Assembly: GCF_963678635.1 (NCBI RefSeq) | Contig: NC_087068.1 | Span: forward strand, 23,934,697-23,998,696 | Source of the DNA: Symsagittifera roscoffensis | Taxonomy: Eukaryota; Xenacoelomorpha; Acoela; Convolutidae | Direction of reading: 5' to 3' | DNA: 64,000 nt | In this document: positions 44,803-54,710 of the stretch, one piece after another | How positions within the stretch are numbered: the stretch's first letter is position 1 | Layout of the letters: each line of letters opens with the position of its first letter | The notes under the pieces: generated by a model | Told to the model about the DNA's origin: nothing | Seen by the model: the letters and a program-made list of their open reading frames with translations, nothing else | Database searches by the model: none | Translations under genes and position numbers: made by a program

Positions 44803-45095
44803 AAAACTGAAAATCAATTATTAAAAAGAATCAATTGGCGTTCCACTAAAAGAAATTAAGTGAAGTATTATTTTGCTTCTTTTAAAATGAAACCAATAAA
44901 ATATAAAAATAAAATTTGTGCTGATTCGCCGGCGGTCACTGACAATTTGAAAGTTTTTCGTTTTTCTGCCCCTTTTTAAGTTCGGGCAATATTTATGTTT
45001 AAAAATAATGTTTTGATTAACCATATTTTCTTATTTCTGTTGAAAAAAGAGCAATTTTATTGCAAATGTGTCCAGTATCCAGCTTAAGATTCTAT

Positions 45096-45539
45096 CAAGA
45101 AGCGGATTCAGGCGGGAGTGGGCGGACGTTTCAACCCCCCCCCCCCCTCCTCTTCCTTCTCAGGGATTCGATCCCCTGCCGACCCAAAGCGTCCCCCCTT
45201 TGTACTATTTTGGGATATCCATTTTTGGCGGACTGACCTTAAAAAATTTTTTAAAGCGCTTTTGGCGCCCATCTATACTAATTTTGAGGGGGGAGCGCGC
45301 GCCAGAAAACGCGATTTTTCGGTCGAAATTTTCCAAAAAGTGCCTAAAAACGCCTTTTTTTGGCCTTTTTTAAAAAAATTGCCTGCGGCGCAGAAAATTT
45401 GGTTAAATTTGGGTCTTTGTAATGCTTTGGTAGAGCTCAGAAAATGAATTCGGGTCGACCTAAAAAAAGGTCGACAATATTTTCAATTTTTTTTTGAAAA
45501 TCCGCCCCCCTCTCCCCTCGGGAAATTCCTAGATCCGCG
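45096..45539 (+). mobile_element. hAT-like MITE, long copy
   Basis: Left part CAAGAAGCGGATTCAGG, a poly-C run near 45,135, then GGGATTCGATCCCCTGCCGA, TTTGTACTATTTTGGGATAT, AAAAAAGGTCGAC and CCTAGATCCGCG at the right end. The terminal bases and target duplication are eroded. Confidence 0.75.
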
Positions 45540-46166
45540 ATATAAAATTTTGAGTACAAGAGTAGCGGGCAATCGGCGTGTCTTTATTGTATCTAATTTT
45601 GCGTGGAAAAACACCCAAATACAGAGCTCCTCTTCACCGTTGATAATCAAACAATAAACTTGAAACAGCCTGAAAAATATTTTTTCGAATATGCTTTTTT
45701 CAAAAAGAGCACAGCGTTTTGTATGCATGCTGAATCAACAAAACATATCTCGTATCAAGAAACATATCTCATTTTTACTACAACTTGCATTCATATTTGC
45801 TATATTTAAATCAAACGTCACTTGTATAAATATAAACACTCAGCTCAGTTGTTCTTCAAATTCATGGCTCATCTGACCAATATTACAAGAAATTGATGCA
45901 AATTTGGTCTCTTGATAATTTCTTCAGCGAATTTACATCATAGTTTGTAGAACACGAAACAATGAGTATAAATAAAAAGAGATTGAGCAAAAAAATTAGT
46001 AAAACAATTTTCCCTCAAACAATATTTGAGATTATTAAATCCAATTATTCGTCAAATACTGACCACTTATCGAGATAAAAACTCTTGAAACCTCTAGCCA
46101 ATCTAGCAAAGTACAATCTAGCCAATCATTTTCGTAAGCAACCCAAATTACAAAATCATACAAACA
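45540..46166. promoter_or_regulatory. 5' flank of the actin gene
   Basis: AT-rich upstream sequence. I cannot identify a definite core promoter element. Confidence 0.3.
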
Positions 46167-47306
46167 ATGTACGCTGAAGATTGTGATATCCCAGCTCTTG
46201 TCATTGACAATGGATCCGGAATGGTCAAAGCTGGCTTTGCTGGCGACGATGCTCCTCGAGCAGTCTTCCCTTCAATCGTGGGTCGACCCAAATATGACAG
46301 CATCATGGTCGGAATGGGAATCAAAGAAACATACATCGGAGATGAGGCTCAGTCAAAAAGAGGAATCTTGGCTCTCAGAAAACCAATCGAACATGGAATC
46401 GTGACCAATTGGGATGACATGGAAAAAATCTGGCATCATACGTTCTACAACGAACTCCGAGTTGCTCCAGAGGAACATCCGGTGCTCCTCACTGAAGCGC
46501 CCCTGAACCCGAAAGTGAACCGAGAAAAGATGACCCAAATCATGTTTGAGACGTTCAATGTGCCAGCGATGTATGTTGGTGTCCAAGCCGTTCTATCGCT
46601 CTATGCTTCTGGAAGAACAACTGGATGTGTTTTGGACATCGGTGACGGTGTTGCTCATACAGTTCCGATATACGAAGGCTACTCGTTGCCACATGCAATC
46701 CAGCGGATGGACCTCGCAGGACGTGACTTGACCGGATACCTTGCTCGCATTCTCCATGAGAGGGGCTACAATTTTGTTACATCTGCCGAAATGGAAATAG
46801 TTCGGGATATCAAAGAGAAATTATGCTATACTGCGTTCGACTTCGACCAAGAACTGCTGGAATCCGAAAAGTCGAGCAGAGTTGAGAAAAACTACGAACT
46901 TCCCGACGGAGAGGTGATCACGATTGGCAGTGAGAGGTTCCGATGTCCCGAGGTTCTGTTCAAACCTGAACTGACTGGAATGGAATCAGGGTTCGGAGTC
47001 CACGAGATGACTTACAAAGCAATCCAGAAATGCGACGTTGACATCCGCAGAGATCTCTTCTACAACACTGTGCTTTCCGGTGGCACTACGATGTTCCCGG
47101 GAATCGCGGAGAGATTGAGCAAGGAACTCACAGAACTGAATGGCGACCGAGTAAGGGTGAAAGTGGTTGCACCTTCTGAGAGGAAGTACAGCGTCTGGAT
47201 TGGGGGCTCAATTTTGGCTTCTCTGTCTTCTTTCCAGCAGATGTGGGTATCAAAAGAGGAATACGACGAGTGTGGACCGAGCATTGTGCATAGAAAATGC
47301 TTCTAA
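46167..47306 (+). CDS. Divergent actin, intronless
   Basis: A 379-aa protein in a single exon, four residues longer than muscle actin. All actin landmarks are present: [84 protein letters not shown] and the C-terminal [10 protein letters not shown]. Nucleotide contacts and the conserved Gln of the hydrolytic site (GVQAVLSLY) and His of GVAHTVP are kept. Notable changes are a D-loop reading [18 protein letters not shown] where most actins have PRHQGVMVGMGQKDSYVG, and DIGDG instead of DSGDG in the second phosphate loop. The first hints at altered polymer contacts, the second at altered ATP handling. It is an actin rather than an Arp, because overall length and C-terminus match conventional actin. 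The lack of introns suggests a retrocopy or intron loss; the open frame argues it is functional. Confidence 0.95.
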
Positions 47307-47579
47307 TTTTAACATGGACTGATGTTTGATGCAGTTTTAAATTATTATTATTTTAGTTTTGTAAGACCAGATCTTTATTCAGTGTACATAGTTTTTTAAT
47401 TTCTTGAAAATGTAATGTAATTAAATCCGAAATACTTTTCCAAAGAAGCTTTAAGACAGAGAATTCATTTGTTAGAAGTGAAAATGATGTCACCATTTTA
47501 CTACAACAAAAATTCTCATAGCAATCAGCTGCTTTAGATGCTCGCGTTAAGTGTTTTTGTTTTTAAATAGTAGATAACG
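47307..47579. other. Actin 3' flank
   Basis: AT-rich 3' flank; no canonical AATAAA was pinned down. Confidence 0.4.
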
Positions 47580-47829
47580 GACCGCAGTTAACCATTCAAT
47601 AATGACCCCCTATCGGCCCAAAGGGTCTGCCTTTGTACTATTTTGAGATCTTCAATTTTGGCCGACGGACCCTAAATTTTTCCACGGGCGCCCTGGCCGC
47701 CAATAGATATCAATTTTGAGGTGGAAGCGCAAGCCGAAAAAAATCCGATTGTTAGTCCAACATTTTTCAAAAATTGCCTAAAACTTCTTTTTTCGCCTCC
47801 TTTCGAGAAATATCTAAATCTGCCCCTAG
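47580..47829 (+). mobile_element. hAT-like MITE, left-truncated
   Basis: Contains CCTATCGGCCCAAAGGGTC, TTTGTACTATTTTGAGATCT and the right end CTAAATCTGCCCCTAG. The left end is missing. Confidence 0.7.
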
Positions 47830-49880
47830 CTTCAAGTACAAAACAAGGATAGCCAGTTACTGTGCAAATATCACAACATGTTCCGACTATAGTCTTAACA
47901 AAAATACAATTAGTGTCGTTTTTTCTGTGTGGTAGATCCACCCAGCAAAATAGAGGAACCCTTTATAATGATCTTGGTGCTTAGCTTAACAACAGGGGAC
48001 ACGATATAAATTCCACCTGAATCCAAAATATGTAGTCTAAATTTATAAACGTTCAATTTAACTCATTTATCATTATCATTGTTTGTCATTACAGAAGCTT
48101 CACCTTTTTTAGTAGTTATCCTCAGAAAATAAGAAATTGAATATTTTTGTTATTTTTATTTTGATCTTGTTTTTTTACCTTCACCCTTTTGGTCGAAAAA
48201 TTCTATAGCATGATACAGAATTCGACTAATCATTTTTAGTTCTTTTTTTTAATATTAAGTTTTTTTCATTGATTGGCTTTTTTGCTATCATTCCAACCAA
48301 AACTTGAAACAAAAGTGATCAATCAGGATCTGGTTTGCCTGAGTTATACAAAAAGCCAGAAAATCATTTTCGATTTTCTTGGCGGAACCCAAGACAACAG
48401 CAAGTTTCAATACTTCTCATGCAATCACTAGCTAAGATATGGATAAAATAATGCCCAACCGGATCATAATTAGATAAAACTTGTGTCTTTTTAACATCAG
48501 AAGCACAACTTTGGAAAAATTTCTATGAAAAGACTTCTGTGACCTCAGCGTTCCAATAGTATTACAAGTTTCTCAGTAGTTTATGACAAAGAAGCAAGTG
48601 TGACCGTCCTAAGCGTCAGAATGTTGAAAATTGAATTTTATTATAAATAAATCAAATTGCTTAGCAACAAAACTAACAGTAATTGAACTATTCAAGCTGT
48701 ACTTCGCAATTACAAGCAAAAAATGGCAAAGAAACTTTACAAGAAGGGAAAATTGAATTGAAGAAAAAAATATTAAAACACTGCCAACAGGATGAAGCTA
48801 AACTTTGCAATTACAAGCAAGGAAATGGCCATAAGTTTAGCTCTTTGTGAGTAAAAAATTCAGAGGGTTTTTTACGAGTTTTACTTTATCGCATTTGAGC
48901 CATAATCATTTGCTAATGTGCAAACACTAGCCAAAAATGAACCAGATAGAGTAAAAAATACTCAATTACAAATGCTATGCAGCAAAAGCGCCACTAAAAG
49001 AGCCTTTCATTTGCAAGTTAGGTTTAAAAACACGTCGATACGTAATATAACACTATACTAGCTTGTAGAATTATCGTGGACAATATTTCTAATAAGGACA
49101 TATTTCCAGTAGCGTTTACTTGTTCAGGGCGCTCTTTGCGAATTTTTTTTTCGACATAATTTTCTGACCATAAAATGACAAAAACTTCTGAACATAACAT
49201 TTTTCAACATAAGCTTTGACTGAACTCAATTAGAATTTTTAAAAAATGTTTTCTGCATTTTAATTGCATACTAATTACTATATGCTCAATGATTACAAAT
49301 AAATGGTGATTTAATTTTTTCTGCAGTTTGAAAGAACGCTTGTTGCAGTTTTTGGAGCAAAATAAGTTATAAAGATCTGAACCAAAAATTGATGACACAT
49401 GCTCTCACTTGATTTTTTTTGAGCCACAGAATAAAATGAAATTGTCAAATACGTTGAAGCTTCCCAATTTGATCGATTTTTGCCAGTAACACTGCATTTC
49501 AAAAAAAACCTTGTCAAAAATTCAAATTCTCGAAAAGTTGACTTCTCAGTCTAAAAGTAACATCGATGTTCAACCCTTGCTCTCTCCTGTACCTGGTCGT
49601 CGTACTCCAGTTTCACGACAAAATTAACGATAAAAAGTCCATTTGAATTGAAACGCATTATTCGACAAAAACATGCAAACATCTCTAATGCTTAAAAAGT
49701 TGTGTTTTGTTTTATAACAAAAAAATTCGTAAGGATAATTCCGTCGAACAGTTACATTCAAGAACGGTTTTACATTACTAAGTTAAGTTGATTGTTGCTC
49801 AGACCACATGAGTGCAGTATTGTTGTACTTCGTTTTTATCCGAATAAACTCAGATACCCCAAAAAGATGTCACACACCGT
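47830..49880. other. Intergenic, no gene recognised
   Basis: Two kilobases of AT-rich sequence. A weakly repeated phrase (ACTTTGCAATTACAAGCAA / TACTTCGCAATTACAAGCAA) occurs at about 48,700 and 48,812. No exon recognised. Confidence 0.4.
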
Positions 49881-49885
49881 CGTGT

Positions 49886-50045
49886 AGCAGGGAGATTGTC
49901 TGCTAGCAGGGTGATTTTGTCTGGAAACAAATATTGGGGGATTTTGTCTTAGGGGGATTTGGTCCTATGGGGTATTTAGTCCTGGGGGTATATATCTGGT
50001 GTGATTTTATCAGGGGGGCTTTTATCCTGGGGGATTTAGCCCGCG
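49886..50045 (+). repeat. G-rich degenerate tandem repeat
   Basis: About eight imperfect words of 17-21 bp on the theme GGGGGATTTAGTCCT (for example GGGGGATTTTGTCTT, GGGGGATTTGGTCCT, GGGGGATTTAGCCC). Confidence 0.8.
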
Positions 50046-50329
50046 AGCGTGTCGACTAGAATGTGAAATTTGAAAGTTTTGGTTGTGATAGGGGCATTTA
50101 TGAAGTTCTAAACAGAATTCTGCTAAGAAAATTTAGTGTTTTGAATTTTGAGCCCATTTTGCTTTCCAGGAAATAAAGTGGTAAATTCGATCTCCACTAT
50201 CGCTGAAAATTACAACAGTGAACCAAGAAAACCTACAGCTTATTAGTCTTGTTAATTTAGTCATTGTAAATAATATAAAAGCTATTCCAAGTCTTTTTTA
50301 AGCCCGCGGCTCTATTTTCACCGTTATAC

Positions 50330-50530
50330 CTCTGGCCGTTCATCCAACTCGCCGTAGCCGGTCCCCCATCATGAAGAGACGGATGACACGGGGACCCCTC
50401 AAACCATGCGATTCGAACCTACGACCTTTGAAATGAGCTTTGAATTTTATCCTTTGAATTTGACCACGGCTACTCTGTAATTCGTCCTCTGTAGGCTGTA
50501 GCAGCTCACTATTAGCTTGAGCCATTTCAT
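50330..50530 (-). repeat. Probable tRNA-derived SINE
   Basis: On the minus strand a perfect box B (GGTTCGAATC, complement of 50,410-50,419) follows an A-box-like TAGCCGTGGTCAAA about 50 bp upstream. Beyond it is a GC-rich body (GGGGTCCCCGTGTCATCCG, GGGGGACCGGCTACGGCGAG) unlike the AT-rich surroundings. Anticodon and acceptor stems are not convincing as a tRNA. Confidence 0.4.
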
Positions 50531-50892
50531 CTATTTAGAATTTGAAGCCGTTGAGTAAATAAAGCTTAAAGCACTAGATTTCGACCAAATCTTTAAAAAG
50601 TTTTTCAACGCTCGGTCCCCTTCTTGAATTGTTGCTATTTGGCGCCTCAAGAAAAAACAAGGAAATCGTCAGCTAACTGATAGTGATGGTAAGAGCTTGA
50701 CGAGGGAAGTGCCAATCACGAATAGTAAGTATGAGATGTGATGGTCGGCTAAAAAGGATGTCTTAAACTTGCACTTAAATAAAGATACCCAGATTAGAGA
50801 GAAGCGGTCGCTTCCTCCTCCGTTCTAGGCTCGCTTCTGCTCCTTTTGCTACTTGACTTGCGTAATAAGTATTTGATTTGCGTAATTAACCT

Positions 50893-50898
50893 TTTATT
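50893..50898 (-). terminator. Poly(A) signal of NUFIP1
   Basis: AATAAA on the minus strand about 26 bp after the NUFIP1 stop codon. Confidence 0.6.
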
Positions 50899-50923
50899 CT
50901 CTCTGTTATCGCAAATTTGAAAA

Positions 50924-53900
50924 TTAACACGAGAAAAATTGATTCTGCTCAATGAAGTACATACATTGCAACAAAACATTTCGCTCATGGCGAATATCAG
51001 GAGCTATCAGCATTTCCAGCAAAGTCGCCTTTCGAGGCCTTTTCTTATAAGTTCTCTGAAAGTTTTCACATCCTATCTCATTATTGTTCATCTCTTTCTG
51101 TGGACTTTGTGGTGAATCCAAACGTTGCTCAGAACCTGGAGACTTCGTAACATTCACTGGATCCTGTTTACCAACTGGAATTTCCATTGGAGGCGAGTCA
51201 CTATCCTCAGAATCCGAGTCTTCTTTCTTGATTTCAATGAACTTCGGCTTCTTAGGAGCATCTCCGGGTCTTGTGAACTTCGACAGATACCTGAAAAGCA
51301 ACGAAAAAATGTATACTAATGTTTTTTTATGAAATTTTTCTTAAAACAACAAATAATCAGTTATTAAAGTGTATTCAATTTCAAATATTGAATTGAAATT
51401 GGTCATCGGAAACAGATATCCCGATGGATTACCTCAGTCAAATAATTTTATAAAACTTCTGACAAGTAAAATTAGCGCCAGATAATCATTATTTCTTCAA
51501 AATTGTTATTACATAAGCTCGAAACCTTTGAGTTTTGATTTCAAAATAATAATTATCAAATCGGGGGCGGATCTAGGATTTTCTCGAGGGGGGCGGATTT
51601 TCAAAAAAGGTCAAAAACTTTGTCGACCTTTTTTAGGTCGACCCAATTGATTGAACATTTTTTGAAGATTTTGATTTAAAAAAATCGCGTTGTTTCTGCA
51701 CGCGCTCCCTTCTCAAAATTAATATAAATGGCGCCGAAGGCGCGTTTAGACAAATTTTAATGTCAGTCAGTCAAAAACTGATATCTCAAAATAGTACAAA
51801 GGGGGACCCTTTGAGTCGGCAGTGGGTCGAATCCCTGAGGGGCTGCCCCCTCCCCTAAATCCGCTACTGTGTCAAATAAGCAGAAGCTCGCGTTTTACCT
51901 TTGGCGGCTTGTCAATCTAGGGTTCCTCGCAAACCCTGCATTGTTCTTCACTTCTTGCTTCACTGTCATTGCATCACTATTCTTATTACCCGGTTGTTGC
52001 TGTTGCGAATTCTGGTAATTGCCTCTAGGTTTACAATTCGAGTACGACATCGTTTCTATAGTCTCGCCTCGTGATTCCCGAACCATTTTAGTTTTTATCT
52101 TCATCTCAACATTCTGCTTCGTCGGAAACTTTTTCTTTCTTTCTTCGCGCCATTTGCGAATGTCTTCAGGCGTGTCCAATTTCAAATGAATCCCTCTTGC
52201 ATGAGTATTAGCAAAATGAGTTTCAACAGCCTCTTCATTGGCTGAAAATGAGCATCCTGGATGAGGACATTTTGAATGCTCCAATTTATGTTCTTCTAAC
52301 GACTTTTTAGTCCAAAACACTTTATTGCAGGGATCGCATGAAATCAAAGATTCATATTTATCGTTATCATTTTCAAAAGGTTGCGACCATGAAAAAGCCG
52401 TCGGTTTTGTCGCAAAAGACGATTCCACCGAAGTGGAGGCCATGAAGGATCTCGAAAAAGAATCGTTAGATCTTGAGATTGGTTTGAAGGGCGGCTTAGT
52501 CTTCTGAGGAGGAGGCTTGGACCAAACTGTTTGACCTGGAACTCCCCACTCTTGCTTGACAGATACTGATTGAGCAAAAGGGTTCCTCGAATAAACATTT
52601 GCACGTCTGTGGGATCCCGTTCTTGGTATGGCACTTTTGGTAGCCCCAAAATTCTCAGTTACTGAAACGAGATATTCAGTTCTACGCACTTCAGGGACTA
52701 CTGTATTTGAAACCTTTGAGATGTTAGATCCAAACATGATCTGATCATTCGGTCGATTGTTCATTCGACCAACTGGGCTTTTTACAGTGGGGTTAACTAC
52801 TTTGCTTATTTCATCATCATAGACTGCCAATTTTGAAAGACTGCTTGTCGAGTTCACTGATGGTGGTGGACCGTTCAAACTCTGCTTGAAGCAAGCGAAA
52901 ATTTCTGACGAAGACATCGAGTTGTTGCTCGAGGCGCTTTTCGGCGAAGTTAACATTGACTCTTGTGCAATATTGTTGTTCCAATTTGAGTTTTTGAAAC
53001 CTCCACTTCCAGTTTCGTTTTTGACAGTTATCGTCGATCCGTTTCCATTACTCTGTTTCATATTATTTATCTTCGCAGAAAACGTAAAAGGCGACATAGA
53101 TTGACTCTGGGCAGGATCTTTGAAAAATGAATCAAAAGAATCACTTGCTCCTCGTTTTCGACTCGGCGCAGACCAAGAAGCTGAGCTTTCTTCGTTGGAG
53201 TCATCTCCACGTCCTAAGTTTCCCCCTGCAGCCTTGCTGCCTACGTTGCTCATTTCGTTGTTTATTTGGCCTAAGTTCGGGTTGGTTGAATTCACTTGAG
53301 ATTTCAACACTTCGAAAGGCAGTGGCGGCGGAAAAAACGGCGGCGGTTGTGGCAACTGATCTGGTTGTGCCTGTTTCGTAGACGTGGCTGGAATCACCAG
53401 CTGATACGTTTCCTGTGCGCTATTCAGACTGTCTGCAAACTGTTTCGCCATCATGTACTGCTGGAACTCTTGGAACATTTTTGGCATGTTTGGTGGTATG
53501 TTATTCGCACTGTTCAAATTCACTGAAGACGCTGTTGCTGCTACCTGGGGAGTTGCACTCAAATTAGCAACATCTCCAGTAGTACAGAAACCAATGGGAG
53601 GTGAAGGAAGTTTATCTCCTTGTTCCCTTTTCGTCCACATAATATTGTTCGGCGTCGCTATGTTTCGATTCAAGTTGCTACCACCAACAGAGTTGAAGCC
53701 AGATTCAACTATATCCGGACGCTGACTAGTTTGGTTTGGTTGGGGCAAATGAAGCTTCGCTCTCACAGTCGGATCTTGCAACATCTGGGACAACAGCTGA
53801 ACACTTTCTGGGTTCTGCATCAACTCAGCAAAAGGTGACGAAGTAGCTCCGCCCATATTGATTCCAGGCATTGTACCGGCTGAGTTTGGGTTGCCAGAAG

Positions 53901-53925
53901 GCAGATAATAGTTGTTGAAGCTCAT
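50924..53925 (-). CDS. NUFIP1: NUFIP1 orthologue (nuclear FMR1-interacting protein 1)
   Basis: Exon 1 runs 53,925-51,899 and exon 2 51,290-50,924, giving 797 aa. The start is the ATG of MSFNNYY; the upstream in-frame TTG is ignored. The N-terminal two thirds are low complexity, rich in Ser, Asn, Gln and Pro. Near the end of exon 1 is a C2H2-type unit (CDPCNKVFWTKKSLEEHKLE) followed by KCPHPGCSFSANEEAVETH. The diagnostic NUFIP block LDTPEDIRKWREERKKKFPT comes next. Exon 2 ends with TLLEMLIAPDIRHERNVLLQ and CMYFIEQNQFF, matching the conserved C-terminus. The donor AG/GTAAAA and acceptor TTTTCAG keep the phase. By family knowledge NUFIP1 (yeast Rsa1) is a nuclear assembly factor for box C/D snoRNPs, including U3, and works with the R2TP complex. 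The 608-bp intron hosts a hAT-like MITE. It is divergently arranged with the next gene, 786 bp between start codons. Confidence 0.9.
51562..51869 (-). mobile_element. hAT-like MITE inside the NUFIP1 intron
   Basis: Ends CGGGGGCGGATCTAGG and CCTAAATCCGCTACTG, with 8-bp flanking copies TATCAAAT and TGTCAAAT (one mismatch). The interior blocks are those of the copy at 9828-10221, in opposite orientation. Confidence 0.85.
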
Positions 53926-54710
53926 TTTACGCAAGCCTCAAGTATTTTGAATCAATCATCGATCAAGGGGTTCGTTACAAAAACAAAGATAAACCTGAAA
54001 AAAATGATTTATTTTTTTTACTTGATGAATCAATTTCTACAATTTTTTTTGGGTATGAAGCATAGTTTTTTGGGCATAAAACATTGGTTGTAATACCGGA
54101 GCCTTTGCTTGTGGACTCATACCAAGGGTAAATATTACATATACCAGTTAATACACGGGTAGAATTACTATTTTAGTTTTTCTTTCTTTTGGAGAATCAA
54201 GAGCTAAGAGTAGTCGTGTTCAAATTTTCATGTAAATATTTTATGATATGTGTCAAAGATTTCATGGGTGCGATAGCTTCAATAGTTAACGGTTTTTGGT
54301 TTGATACAAAAAAAACTAGCAGTAAAATTAGAAACCGTTACACTATTTGTTTCATTTCTATTTTAAAAAAGAATACACATCCAACATGGTTGTTTCAAAT
54401 CTCAACCACCAAACGTAACGAAGCTCTCATCGTAGTAAAAATGAGCAGACAACGTTTTTTATTCAATCAACAACTGAGCGTAAAATGTTCAAGAACAAAT
54501 TCTACTTTGTTACAAGCATGAGTGTGCGCTGGATTATAGATTACATCTGAACTCAACTCTGTTATAACATTTCGAGATCACTTCAGCAAAAAAAGCGTAG
54601 AAAATTGCCAAAAACGATAAAAGACTATAAAAATTTGTTAAATTCAGCGTATATTGAACAACTGATTATTGATTTTTTTCTTCAATTTCAATTTAGCTTT
54701 GGAAACTCAA
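53926..54710. promoter_or_regulatory. Shared upstream region of two divergent genes
   Basis: 785 bp between the NUFIP1 start (minus) and the next gene's start (plus), so a bidirectional promoter is possible. Acceptor-like TTTTTTTCAG faces NUFIP1 about 70 nt before its ATG. Acceptor-like CAATTTAG ends at 54,696, 14 nt before the other ATG. Confidence 0.4.
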
